Shown: positions 9,214 through 18,029 of the stretch, one piece after another | How the letters are laid out: each line of letters starts with the position of its first letter | Numbering within the stretch: position 1 is the stretch's first letter | Origin: Epilithonimonas hominis | Lineage (GTDB): Bacteria; Bacteroidota; Bacteroidia; Flavobacteriales; Weeksellaceae | DNA: 64,000 nt | NCBI RefSeq assembly: GCF_003730015.1 | Contig: NZ_RJTU01000071.1 | Location: 1-64,000 of the forward strand | Reading direction: 5' to 3' | Program-made: the position numbers and the translations under genes | The notes under the pieces: model-generated | What the model was told of the DNA's origin: nothing | The model's input: only the letters and a program-made list of their open reading frames with translations | Database searches by the model: none

Positions 9214-9702
9214 ATGAAAATTGAAGAATCTAATATTGTTGAAACAAACGATTACCGAGTAATTATTTATCCTGCTTCCAGACCTTTTACAGCTAAGGAG
9301 AGCAAAATAATAGCCGAAAAGTTATATGATTTTCTTTCAGGCTGGGCAGCACACGGTAAACCTTTGTCATCCTCTTTCAAGATTGAAAAAAACCAGTTTA
9401 TAGTCATTTGTGTAGATGAAGAAAAAGAAGCGGCTTCCGGCTGCAGTATCGACGCGCTGGGCAAAATTATGAGAGACTTGGACACTGAGTTCAATCTTGG
9501 ATTATTTGACAGAATGAAGGCGAGCTATGTTGAAAATGGCGAAGTTAAAACCCTGAAGTTAGCTGATTTTAAAAGCAAAATCAGAAATGGCGAATTGTCT
9601 AAAGATATAGAGGTTTTTGATTTTTCAAAAAATACCTATCTCGATTTTCTGAGCCATTTTCTTCAGCCTTTTGCAAGAAGCTGGGCGGCATCTATTTCTT
9701 AA
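9214..9702 (+). CDS. conserved hypothetical protein
   Basis: 162 residues, soluble, no signal peptide. The segment FLSGWAAHGKPLSSSF followed by FIVICVDEE and the central SGCSIDALGKIM are features I associate with a conserved small protein of Flavobacteriia. Homologues are sometimes labelled ABC transporter ATPase, but no Walker A, Walker B or signature motif is present here, so I do not accept that name. It is 23 bases upstream of a glycosyltransferase gene. Function unknown. Confidence 0.8.
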   Translation: MKIEESNIVETNDYRVIIYPASRPFTAKESKIIAEKLYDFLSGWAAHGKPLSSSFKIEKNQFIVICVDEEKEAASGCSIDALGKIMRDLDTEFNLGLFDRMKASYVENGEVKTLKLADFKSKIRNGELSKDIEVFDFSKNTYLDFLSHFLQPFARSWAASIS

Positions 9703-9725
9703 TTATGATCTAAATTAATTAAGGG

Positions 9726-10859
9726 TTGAAAATACTTTTTATTTCTTCTTGGTTTCCCAATAAGCTGGAACCTACCAATGGGAATTTCGTACAGCGCCAC
9801 GCCGAAGCAGTAGCCTTGAAACATGAGGTCGAAATCCTTCATACGATTGGCGATTTTAAACAGACAGAAACTTTCGTTTTTGATGATAAAATCATTAATG
9901 GAATCAGAACGTTAGTTGTCTATTACAAAAACTCCAAAAATCCGCTTCAGAATTTCCTTCGACGAATGAAAGCATATAAAATGGGTTTTTCTAAAATGCA
10001 AAAGCCCGAATTGGTACATGGTAACGTTCTTCATAACAATATGCTGTTTGCGGTCTATCTCAAGAAAAAATATAAAATTCCGTTTGTAATTTCCGAACAC
10101 TGGACGGCGCTTCAGGAAGAGAATCTTTATAAGACCTCTGCCAACATAAAGCGAATCGCAAAATTCATTGCGAAGCACGCAGATTACATTTTCCCCGTCA
10201 GCGAAAATCTGAAAAAGAGTTTGAAAATGCTCGGAATCAAAACACCGATGAAAGTCATTTCTAATGTTGTTAATACAGATGTTTTTCAGATCAGACAAAC
10301 TAATGGAAATAAATCAACAAGATTTCTTCATGTTTCCAGCCTTATTCCACGAAAAAGACCTGATAAAATCATTGAAACCGTTCATCAGTTAAAAGTTAAT
10401 GGTTACGATGTATCATTGGAAATCGGTGGAGATGGTGATACAGCAACACTAAGAAGATTGGTACAAAAACTAAATGCTGAGGAATATATCTCGATTTTTG
10501 ATGAAATCAGCTATGCAGAAGTTGCGGAAAAAATGCAGGCTTCAGATTGTTTCATTTTATTTAGTGATAATGAAACTCAGGGTTGTGTGATATTGGAGTC
10601 TTATGCTTGCGGAAAACCGGTTATTGCGACTTCAGTGGGTGGTGTTCCAGAGTTTATAAAACCGGGATTAGGTGTTTTGATTGAAAAAGCTAATGAGCAG
10701 GAATTGTATCAATCAATGCAAAATTTTATAGAAAATAAAATCACTTTCAATAAGCCGGAAGTCTTAAGGGATTTTGTTATTGATAATTTTTCTAAGGATA
10801 TTATAAGTAATCAATTTACCGAAGTTTATATTAAGATTGGTAAGCCAGCTATAGCATAA
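9726..10859 (+). CDS. glycosyltransferase family 4 protein
   Basis: 377 residues from a TTG start, chosen because the sequence MKILFISSWFPNKLEPTNG is the normal GT4 N-terminus. The GT-B fold shows an N-terminal acceptor domain (HGNVLHNNML, ISEHWTAL) and a C-terminal nucleotide-sugar domain with RFLHVSSLIPRKRP at about 198 and the E-x7-E region ESYACGKPVIATSVGG at about 290. It transfers a sugar from a nucleotide donor onto a glycan or lipid. The next gene, two bases on, is a flippase, so it belongs to surface polysaccharide assembly. Confidence 0.9.
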   Translation: MKILFISSWFPNKLEPTNGNFVQRHAEAVALKHEVEILHTIGDFKQTETFVFDDKIINGIRTLVVYYKNSKNPLQNFLRRMKAYKMGFSKMQKPELVHGNVLHNNMLFAVYLKKKYKIPFVISEHWTALQEENLYKTSANIKRIAKFIAKHADYIFPVSENLKKSLKMLGIKTPMKVISNVVNTDVFQIRQTNGNKSTRFLHVSSLIPRKRPDKIIETVHQLKVNGYDVSLEIGGDGDTATLRRLVQKLNAEEYISIFDEISYAEVAEKMQASDCFILFSDNETQGCVILESYACGKPVIATSVGGVPEFIKPGLGVLIEKANEQELYQSMQNFIENKITFNKPEVLRDFVIDNFSKDIISNQFTEVYIKIGKPAIA

Positions 10860-10861
10860 TT

Positions 10862-12106
10862 ATGGGCGGTTTGAAAGAATTTTTAAGCAGATTTTTTAGC
10901 AACAAAGGGCATCACGTCTTTTTTTCTTTTTTGATAGCTAAAATCTGTGGATTTCTTGGCTCTCTTGTTATTATAAGATTACTACCAGAAAACGAATATG
11001 GTATTCTTAGTATTGTTATGTCTGTCTGTGCTATTTTTTTACCCTTTTCAGGTTTTGGCAGTAACCAGATACTTTTGAGATATGGCTCGATTTCAGAAAA
11101 GGAGAACAAGCAAAATCTGTCATCATATCTTTTTTTCAAAGGGATTTTTAATGAGATTATCCTAATAGTTATATTTGTGGGAATTTCTCTATTTTATGCC
11201 CTAAAATATGAAAATATCATCATTATCTTTCTGTTTTTTGGCATTAGGTTAATGGGTTTTTACCTGTCAAATCATATCCAGACTTATTACCGGATCAATG
11301 GAAAAAATGACGTATTTGCAAAAGTTAGCAATGCAATTAATATTGGAGGTTTTGTTTTGCTGTTAGTACTTACATACTTATTTAAATTTTATGGTTACCT
11401 TCTGGCAATAGCATTAGTCCCTTATCTCTCTTTATTTTGGCTAAAAAAAGAGATGTTTTCTGCAAAAAGTATTGTTTACGAGAATAAAAAAGAAATGTGG
11501 CGATTTGGGATTTTTACAGCAGCAACATCTGTCATTTCAGAAACCTTATTCTCATTAGATGTAATGCTTCTTGGATTTATAATGAACGAAAGTGCAGTTG
11601 CCAATTATAAGGTGGCAATTTTATTGCCATCTAACATTACTGTTTTGGCTATAAGTTTTATGCAGAGTGATTATCCGCTATTATCAAAAAATTATCAAAA
11701 TAAAAATTTCCTTATTTCTTATATCAGGAATTACTACAAAATATTTATCCCAATTTGTATATTAATATTAGGTTTTTTTTACACTTTTAAAGATCTTCTA
11801 CTGAAACTCTTCTTTGGAACCAATTATTCAGATAACAGTAATCTGATGATGATTTTGCTATTCGGCTTTACTTTTGCGATGCTTTCCAGAAATCTGTTTG
11901 GAAACCTTTTGCCAGCAGTAGGAAAAATTGAAGTTAATACTTGGGTTTCTCTTATATCATTAATGATTCTTTGTGTTACAGCCTATTTTTTAGTTAATAC
12001 TTTTGGAATAATAGGAATGGGCTTTTCTCTATCTCTGGTTTTAATATGGGAAGGCTCAGCATACTTAATTTTCTTCAGGAATTATCTGAAGAAACTTACA
12101 CAATAA
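10862..12106 (+). CDS. polysaccharide flippase (Wzx/MOP superfamily)
   Basis: 414 residues with about 12 hydrophobic segments across the length, beginning with FLIAKICGFLGSLVIIRLLP, the typical first helix of MOP-family oligosaccharide flippases. It would move undecaprenyl-linked repeat units across the inner membrane. It starts two bases after the glycosyltransferase. The main exopolysaccharide locus of the window lies about 30 kb away and has no flippase of its own, so this gene may serve it. Confidence 0.85.
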   Translation: MGGLKEFLSRFFSNKGHHVFFSFLIAKICGFLGSLVIIRLLPENEYGILSIVMSVCAIFLPFSGFGSNQILLRYGSISEKENKQNLSSYLFFKGIFNEIILIVIFVGISLFYALKYENIIIIFLFFGIRLMGFYLSNHIQTYYRINGKNDVFAKVSNAINIGGFVLLLVLTYLFKFYGYLLAIALVPYLSLFWLKKEMFSAKSIVYENKKEMWRFGIFTAATSVISETLFSLDVMLLGFIMNESAVANYKVAILLPSNITVLAISFMQSDYPLLSKNYQNKNFLISYIRNYYKIFIPICILILGFFYTFKDLLLKLFFGTNYSDNSNLMMILLFGFTFAMLSRNLFGNLLPAVGKIEVNTWVSLISLMILCVTAYFLVNTFGIIGMGFSLSLVLIWEGSAYLIFFRNYLKKLTQ

Positions 12107-12119
12107 ATAATTTTAGAAT

Positions 12120-12127
12120 TATCTTTG
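12120..12127 (+). promoter_or_regulatory. -7 box just before the lipoprotein gene
   Basis: TATCTTTG, an exact TAnnTTTG box, ends five bases before the ATG at 12133, giving a predicted leaderless transcript. Confidence 0.45.
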
Positions 12128-12132
12128 CAAAG

Positions 12133-12636
12133 ATGAAACTAAGAACATCCATAATTCTCCTAGCCATAATTTTGTTGTTTTCATGCCGTGGGGATGATAA
12201 TGATTATCAGGTCATAGACCAAGTGCTGAATCTTTACGTCAAAAGTCAGGATGGTAACGATCTTCTAGATTCCGAGCTGGAAGGATCTTATTCTTCCGTC
12301 ACCTTACTGGATCTTCTCAGTGAGACAGCACTCACCACTGTATCTGGATCAAGCTTGTTAAAGGATGTGACAGATACCACTTATCTGGATTATGCTGGTG
12401 GCGCTACCAGATTGTTGAAAGACTCTATTAGTCCGGAGCAGAAAACTTATTATTCAAAATTTATTATCCGATATTCAAAAACAGTTAATACGCAGGCAGT
12501 GAATGATGACGATACCATTGAAATCCACTATAAATGGACTCCCTCGCTTTTCGAATTATCAAAAGTCTGGTACAATGATGAACTGAAGTTCACAAAAGTA
12601 CCTGGACAGCCGAACATTATCACAATCGTGAAATAA
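12133..12636 (+). CDS. small lipoprotein of unknown function
   Basis: 167 residues from the ATG at 12133. An open frame extends further upstream, but it overlaps the flippase gene and lacks a signal sequence. From 12133 the protein begins MKLRTSIILLAIILLFSC, a lipoprotein signal with Cys18 as the lipidation site, followed by the acidic stretch RGDDND. The rest is soluble with no motif I recognise. It is probably anchored in a membrane facing the periplasm or outside. Confidence 0.75.
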   Translation: MKLRTSIILLAIILLFSCRGDDNDYQVIDQVLNLYVKSQDGNDLLDSELEGSYSSVTLLDLLSETALTTVSGSSLLKDVTDTTYLDYAGGATRLLKDSISPEQKTYYSKFIIRYSKTVNTQAVNDDDTIEIHYKWTPSLFELSKVWYNDELKFTKVPGQPNIITIVK

Positions 12637-12642
12637 AATCAT

Positions 12643-12650
12643 TAAATTTG
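12643..12650 (+). promoter_or_regulatory. -7 box upstream of serS
   Basis: TAAATTTG matches TAnnTTTG and lies 84 bases before the serS start. No convincing -33 element is seen. Confidence 0.35.
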
Positions 12651-12733
12651 TACAACTAATGTTGGATGATGGAAGCGCTATGATTAAAATTACGCTAATA
12701 CATCCAATACCAAACACCTAACACCCAACAAAA

Positions 12734-14005
12734 ATGTTACAGGTTAATTTTTTGCGCGAGAACAAAGAGCGCGTTTTGGAAGGCTTGAAGAAAAGAAACT
12801 TCAAGGAACTAGATTTGGTCGATGCTGCAATTGCTGCTGACGACGAAAGAAAAAAGCTGCAATTCGAGCTGGATTCACAACTTTCCGAGATGAACAAAAT
12901 TTCGAAAGAAATCGGAATGATGATGAAAGACGGTAAAAAACAGGAAGCCGAAGCTGCAAAATCCAAAACATCGCAATACAAAGAATCAAGCAAAGAATTA
13001 GAGTCCCAGTTGAAAGATATTGAGAAAAATCTTCTCAATATATTGTATCAGCTTCCCAATATTCCGAACGAAAAAGTAGTTGCCGGTGTTTCTGCTGATG
13101 ACAACGAGATTGTTTATGAATCTACTACGGTAGAAGGTCTTGGCGAAGGTGCAATTCCACATTGGGAATTGGCAAAAAAATATAATCTTATCGATTTTGA
13201 ATTGGGAGTTAAAATCGCTGGCGCTGGTTTTCCTGTTTATCTGGGAAAAGGTGCACGTTTACAGAGAGCTTTGGTTCACTATTTTCTTGACAAGAACACA
13301 GATGCCGGTTATCTGGAAGTGAATCCGCCTCACGTGGTGAATGAAGCTTCTTGTTACGGAACAGGGCAATTGCCTGATAAAGAGGGACAGATGTATTATG
13401 TAGGAGCAGATGATTTGTATCTGATTCCAACAGCCGAGGTGTCTGTTACCAATATCTACCGTGATGTTTTGTTGGACGAAAAAGATTTGCCAATCAAGAA
13501 TACGGCTTTTTCACAGTGTTACAGAAGAGAAGCAGGAAGCTACGGGGCGCATGTGAGAGGGCTTAACAGGCTTCACCAATTCGAAAAGGTGGAAATTGTG
13601 AGAATCGAGAAACCAGAGAATTCCTACGCTGTTTTGGAAGAAATGGTAGATCATATTAAATCCATTTTGGAAGATCTAGAATTGCCTTACAGAATTCTTA
13701 GACTTTGCGGTGGTGACACTGGTTTTGCTTCTGCAATGACCTATGATTTCGAGGTTTGGAGTGCTGCTCAGGAAAAATGGTTGGAAGTTAGTTCTGTTTC
13801 CAATTTCGAAACTTTCCAGGCCAATCGTCTGAAATGCCGTTATAAAGGAAACGAAGGTAAGTCTCAGCTGGTTCACACCTTGAATGGTTCTGCAATGGCT
13901 TTACCAAGAATTATGGCCGCTTTGCTGGAAAATAACCAAACGCCGGAAGGCATCAGATTACCGAAGAAAATCGCAAAATATGCAAGATTTGAACTAATCA
14001 ATTAA
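12734..14005 (+). CDS. serS: serine--tRNA ligase
   Basis: 423 residues, the normal length. An N-terminal coiled-coil arm (about residues 25-105, binding the tRNA-Ser extra arm) is followed by the class II catalytic core with motif 2 (FSQCYRREAGSYG) and motif 3 (LNGSAMALPRIMAALLEN). It charges tRNA-Ser (and tRNA-Sec where present) in the cytoplasm. It stands alone between a promoter-like box and a terminator. Confidence 0.98.
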   Translation: MLQVNFLRENKERVLEGLKKRNFKELDLVDAAIAADDERKKLQFELDSQLSEMNKISKEIGMMMKDGKKQEAEAAKSKTSQYKESSKELESQLKDIEKNLLNILYQLPNIPNEKVVAGVSADDNEIVYESTTVEGLGEGAIPHWELAKKYNLIDFELGVKIAGAGFPVYLGKGARLQRALVHYFLDKNTDAGYLEVNPPHVVNEASCYGTGQLPDKEGQMYYVGADDLYLIPTAEVSVTNIYRDVLLDEKDLPIKNTAFSQCYRREAGSYGAHVRGLNRLHQFEKVEIVRIEKPENSYAVLEEMVDHIKSILEDLELPYRILRLCGGDTGFASAMTYDFEVWSAAQEKWLEVSSVSNFETFQANRLKCRYKGNEGKSQLVHTLNGSAMALPRIMAALLENNQTPEGIRLPKKIAKYARFELIN

Positions 14006-14027
14006 TTCAAATTGAATCAATAAAATG

Positions 14028-14053
14028 AAAGTCGCAAATTCACATTGCGACTT
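14028..14053 (+). terminator. intrinsic terminator of serS
   Basis: Stem AAAGTCGCAA / TTGCGACTTT with a T run after it, 22 bases past the stop codon. Confidence 0.85.
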
Positions 14054-14166
14054 TTTTTGTATTAAATTTTACCCCATTTTTTAATAGAAGGAGAGTGTCG
14101 GCTACTTACTTCTGGTGGAAGAAATAATTATTTTTTCCCATATGAAAAAAGGACATTCATTATTTC

Positions 14167-15165
14167 TTAAAGTAAAACAGCATTCTGATTTATAAATTCT
14201 TCATTCTTCTCAAAATGAGAAAGGCTGGATAATGTAGAATTAGCAATCTGTTCGAGAGCTTCCTGGGTAAAGAATGCCTGATGCGCCGTAACCAGAACAT
14301 TAGGAAAACTCATCAAACGCTGAATTGTATCATCCTCGATAATAGTGTGAGAAAGGTCTCGGAAAAATAATTTCTCTTCCTGCTCATAGACATCAATGCC
14401 TAGATAACCAATGTGTTTGGATTTCAGTCCGTGGATTACGGCTTTTGTATCAATTAATCCGCCTCGGCTTGTGTTGATAATCATTACATTTTGCTTCATT
14501 TTTTGGATAGAATCTTCATTAATCAAATGATGTGTAGATTCCATCAGCGGACAATGTAATGAAACAATATCGGATTCTGAAAATAATTGTTCCTGAGAAA
14601 CATATTCGATTCCAAGTTGTTTAAGTTCTTGATTCTCTGTAATATCAAAAGCTAAAACTTTCGCTCCAAAACCTTTCGCAATTTTTGCAAAAGAAGCGCC
14701 AATATTTCCAGTTCCAATCACGCCAATTGTTTTCTGATAAAGATTAAAACCCATTAATCCATTCAAAGCAAAATTCTGTTCACGAACGCGGTTGTAAGCT
14801 TTGTGTGTTTTTCTGTTAAGCGTGAGAATCATTGCCATTGCGTGTTCAGCTACAGCTTCCGGAGAGTAGGCAGGAACTCTGGAGACTCTCAGTCCGAGAC
14901 GTTTTGCAGAATCCAGATCCACATTGTTGAAACCGGCACATCTCAAGGCGATATATTTCACGCCTTTTTTTGCCAAAGATTCCAAGACTTCTGCATCCAA
15001 TTTGTCATTGACAAATGCACAAACAGCATCGGTATTTTCTATAAGATTGAGCACGTGAGGACCAAGATGGGTTTCGAAATAATCCAGCTCAAAATTAAAT
15101 TTTCGATTCGCTTTGTCAAAAAATTCCTTGTCGTATGGTTTTGAAGAAAAGAATGTAATTTTCAT
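14167..15165 (-). CDS. D-2-hydroxyacid dehydrogenase (D-lactate dehydrogenase type)
   Basis: 332 residues. The NAD-binding motif GVIGTGNIGASFAK is at about 149, the conserved Arg region at INTSRGGLID, and the catalytic His region at VTAHQAFFT, all in the order of the D-isomer 2-hydroxyacid dehydrogenase family. Length and the FNLYQKTIGVIGTG segment resemble LdhA-type D-lactate dehydrogenases, which reduce pyruvate to D-lactate with NADH. Substrate choice between lactate and related hydroxyacids is not certain. Confidence 0.88.
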   Translation of the reverse strand: MKITFFSSKPYDKEFFDKANRKFNFELDYFETHLGPHVLNLIENTDAVCAFVNDKLDAEVLESLAKKGVKYIALRCAGFNNVDLDSAKRLGLRVSRVPAYSPEAVAEHAMAMILTLNRKTHKAYNRVREQNFALNGLMGFNLYQKTIGVIGTGNIGASFAKIAKGFGAKVLAFDITENQELKQLGIEYVSQEQLFSESDIVSLHCPLMESTHHLINEDSIQKMKQNVMIINTSRGGLIDTKAVIHGLKSKHIGYLGIDVYEQEEKLFFRDLSHTIIEDDTIQRLMSFPNVLVTAHQAFFTQEALEQIANSTLSSLSHFEKNEEFINQNAVLL

Positions 15166-15220
15166 AGCATAAAGTTACGAAATCCTTTTTCACATTAAGA
15201 TTGTATTTAAATGAAATAAA

Positions 15221-15562
15221 TCAATCTACACGATTTTTTTTGGCTAATTTTTTATCTACCCAAATTGTGGCAAAAGGAAAAAAAGCAGAGCATAATGCGA
15301 AAATAAAATCTTCATCGTCCCAATTAAAAATTTTCCTGCAGGGTAAAAGTAATATGAGGTACAAGCTAAAAAAAAGACCGTGTATATTTCCGATGATGAT
15401 GATGTAAATCGTAGGTAAAAGCCCGTCTTTATCTTCACGGATCCAGATCATTGCTGTAAAAAGAAGAAACCAGGAAACGGCTTCGGCAAGACAAACCTGC
15501 TTAAACCATTTGATGAGTTTTTCTTCTGGATATTTTGAGGAATATTTTTCTATGATGTTCAT
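15221..15562 (-). CDS. DUF3817 family membrane protein
   Basis: 113 residues with three hydrophobic helices and the segment CLAEAVSWFLLF near the start and GNIHGLFF in the middle, which mark the DUF3817 family of small inner-membrane proteins. Function unknown. A TATCTTTG box (15568-15575, minus strand) lies five bases before the ATG, so it probably has its own promoter and a leaderless mRNA. Confidence 0.82.
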   Translation of the reverse strand: MNIIEKYSSKYPEEKLIKWFKQVCLAEAVSWFLLFTAMIWIREDKDGLLPTIYIIIIGNIHGLFFSLYLILLLPCRKIFNWDDEDFIFALCSAFFPFATIWVDKKLAKKNRVD

Positions 15563-15567
15563 TATTG

Positions 15568-15575
15568 CAAAGATA
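15568..15575 (-). promoter_or_regulatory. -7 box of the DUF3817 gene
   Basis: TATCTTTG on the minus strand, ending five bases before the ATG at 15562. Confidence 0.5.
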
Positions 15576-15620
15576 GAGGATTAGAGAACAAAGAAAAAAA
15601 GACTTGTTGATGATATTTGT

Positions 15621-16217
15621 CTATTTATAAAATGAAGAACCATCCAAATATTCAAAAACCTCAGGTGGGAGCATTGGTCGTGTATTTTTTCCTTCTTTAA
15701 TCATATTTCTGATTTCTGTTGCAGACAATTCTATGATTGGCGCATCAATCTGATGGATGTTTTCGTGATTTTTCAATTCTGTCACATTGAGCGGAGTCGA
15801 AATGTCTTCACCTAAGATTCTCGGATAAACAATAATCTGATGATTTTTAAGAAGAAGCTCATAGTTTTTCCATTTGTGAAGACTTTTCAAATTGTCTTCT
15901 CCCATTATTAATGAAAAGGAATAATCCGGATGTTTTTCCTGAAGGTAAGTCAAAGTATCAATCGTATAACTTGGCGTTGGCAAAGAAAACTCAACATTGG
16001 AAGCACGCATCTTTGGATAATTTTTTATCGCCAGCTGAACCATATCCAAACGATTGTGGTCTTTCAAAAGAGATTTTTTGTCTTTGAAAGGATTCTGAGG
16101 ACTCACCACAAACCACAATTCTTGCATGTCAGAATGTTCCAAAATATAATTAGCCAAAATCAAATGACCAATATGAATAGGATTGAATGATCCGAAAAAT
16201 AATCCGATTTTTTTCAC
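15621..16217 (-). CDS. nadD: nicotinate-nucleotide adenylyltransferase
   Basis: 198 residues. The nucleotidyltransferase motif GSFNPIHIGHLILAN is at the N-terminus and the second ATP-binding signature SATEIRNMIKEGK near the C-terminus. It adenylates nicotinate mononucleotide to deamido-NAD in NAD synthesis. It begins six bases downstream of the recJ stop codon, so both are read from the recJ promoter. Confidence 0.95.
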   Translation of the reverse strand: MKKIGLFFGSFNPIHIGHLILANYILEHSDMQELWFVVSPQNPFKDKKSLLKDHNRLDMVQLAIKNYPKMRASNVEFSLPTPSYTIDTLTYLQEKHPDYSFSLIMGEDNLKSLHKWKNYELLLKNHQIIVYPRILGEDISTPLNVTELKNHENIHQIDAPIIELSATEIRNMIKEGKNTRPMLPPEVFEYLDGSSFYK

Positions 16218-16223
16218 AATAGA

Positions 16224-17936
16224 TTAGTTATGAAATTTGACATCACGGATATTCAGAAAATGCGAGACATTGCCTTTCCAATGGTTTTCTTCTATAGTGA
16301 AGGCGAGGTCAAAAGTTTTAACCTTGAAATCTTCCGCAAACTGACCAAAGCGGAAACCAACACATTCAATATTTCTTCCCGTGGTGGGTTGCAGAATGTT
16401 GAATTTGAGATGTGTGTTTTCTTTTCCCATCAGTCTTACATAACCATTCACTTTCACATTTTTAAGAACAAGAACAGGTTTCATATTTTGAGGCCCAAAA
16501 GGGGCTAGTTTTCTGTGAAAATTGAAAAACTCACGGTTCAGATCTTCCGGTTTCACCACACTGTCTATGTAGATTGATGGTTCTTTCTGATGCTCCTGAA
16601 TATTCATTTTTACATATTCTTCAAAACGAATCTTGAATTCCTCAAAATGTTCTTTCTCCATGGAAAGTCCTGCTGCAGCCTGATGTCCACCAAATTTCAT
16701 AAACAAATCTGAGCAAAATTCCAGCGCTTTGTGAATATCAAAATCTGCAACCGATCTTGCAGAAGCCACCATTTCTCCGTTATTTCCTTCGGTAAAAACC
16801 AGTGTTGGCTTGTAATAATTTTCAATTAATCTAGAAGCAACGATGCCAATTACACCTTTATTCCAGCTAGGATCATAAACGATAGTTGAGTAACGTTCTA
16901 CTTTTTCCAACTCCAAAACTTGATTGAGCGCAGACTGAGTGATGTTGATATCCATCTCGCGACGTTCATCATTCAGGTTTACAATTTCATTTACGATTTG
17001 ATGAGCCTGTTTCAGGTTGTCGGAAATCATCAGTTCCACAGAAGCTTTGGCGTGAGAAATTCTTCCTGCAGCATTGATTTTGGGTGCAATGTCAAAAACA
17101 ATATTTGAGATTTCGAAATGCGCCAATTTTTCTTCTGGAATCAAAAGCCTTAATCCAAATTTTCTTGTTTTTCGCAGGAATTTAAGACCTTGCTTTGCTA
17201 GCACGCGATTTTCACCGGTCATTGCTACAATATCAGACGCAATACTGATTGCTAAAAGATCGGTCAATTCAAAAAGTTCACTTTCCGGGATTTTATAGAT
17301 TGTATTCAGACCTTGGCAAAGTTTGAACCCAACGCCACAGCCACTCAATTCTTTGTAAGGATAACGGCAGTCTTTCCGCTTCGGATCCAGAACGGCTACT
17401 GCTTTGGGAAGTTTGTCTCCGGGCAAATGGTGATCACAGATGATAAAATCTACACCCACAGAATTGGCAAGGTCTATTTTATCAACCGATTTGATCCCAC
17501 AGTCTAAAGCTATGATCAGAGAAAATCCATTGTCTTTTGCAAAATGAATTCCCTCATCTGAGATCCCATACCCTTCCACGTTTCTGTCTGGGATGTAAAA
17601 ATCAAGATATTTTTTATCAACGATTTTGCTTAGGTAAAGGTACATTAGAGCCACAGCTGTAGTTCCATCCACATCATAATCGCCATACACCAGTATTTTT
17701 TCTCCGTTTTCTATGGCTGTAGCAATGCGTTCTACCGCATTTTGCATATCGGCCATCAGAAAAGGATTATGAATATCAGTTCCGTTTGGTTTGAAGAATT
17801 CGCGGGCCTTCTGATAATTGTCGATCTCGCGTAGCACCAGGATTTTGGATTCTAAAGTTCCAAATCCAATCGAAGAAATCAGTCCGTCAACAATTTCTTC
17901 ATCAGGCTCGGGTTTATAAATCCATTTTTGACTCAT
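16224..17936 (-). CDS. recJ: single-stranded-DNA-specific exonuclease RecJ
   Basis: 570 residues, typical for the family. DHH-superfamily metal motifs are visible: YGDYDVDGTTA at about 83, ALDCGI, CDHHLPGD at about 165, and the DHHA1 motif FGGHQAAAGLS towards the C-terminus, followed by the OB-like domain. It degrades single-stranded DNA 5' to 3' in recombination and mismatch repair. A TACATTTG box lies five bases before the ATG. nadD follows in the same transcript. Confidence 0.97.
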   Translation of the reverse strand: MSQKWIYKPEPDEEIVDGLISSIGFGTLESKILVLREIDNYQKAREFFKPNGTDIHNPFLMADMQNAVERIATAIENGEKILVYGDYDVDGTTAVALMYLYLSKIVDKKYLDFYIPDRNVEGYGISDEGIHFAKDNGFSLIIALDCGIKSVDKIDLANSVGVDFIICDHHLPGDKLPKAVAVLDPKRKDCRYPYKELSGCGVGFKLCQGLNTIYKIPESELFELTDLLAISIASDIVAMTGENRVLAKQGLKFLRKTRKFGLRLLIPEEKLAHFEISNIVFDIAPKINAAGRISHAKASVELMISDNLKQAHQIVNEIVNLNDERREMDINITQSALNQVLELEKVERYSTIVYDPSWNKGVIGIVASRLIENYYKPTLVFTEGNNGEMVASARSVADFDIHKALEFCSDLFMKFGGHQAAAGLSMEKEHFEEFKIRFEEYVKMNIQEHQKEPSIYIDSVVKPEDLNREFFNFHRKLAPFGPQNMKPVLVLKNVKVNGYVRLMGKENTHLKFNILQPTTGRNIECVGFRFGQFAEDFKVKTFDLAFTIEENHWKGNVSHFLNIRDVKFHN

Positions 17937-17941
17937 AGCTA

Positions 17942-17949
17942 CAAATGTA
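17942..17949 (-). promoter_or_regulatory. promoter -7 box of recJ-nadD
   Basis: TACATTTG on the minus strand, five bases before the recJ ATG, with TTTC 20 bases upstream as a possible -33 element. Confidence 0.5.
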
Positions 17950-18029
17950 AATAAAAAAAACGGCTTTCGGAAATTAAAAACGGCAGTCGTATAATTGACT
18001 ACCGCAGGATTTACAGGAAGATTTTTATC

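Noticed and set aside
9214-9702. ABC transporter ATPase label for the 162-residue protein
   Set aside because: No Walker A, Walker B or LSGGQ motif is present and the protein is far too short.
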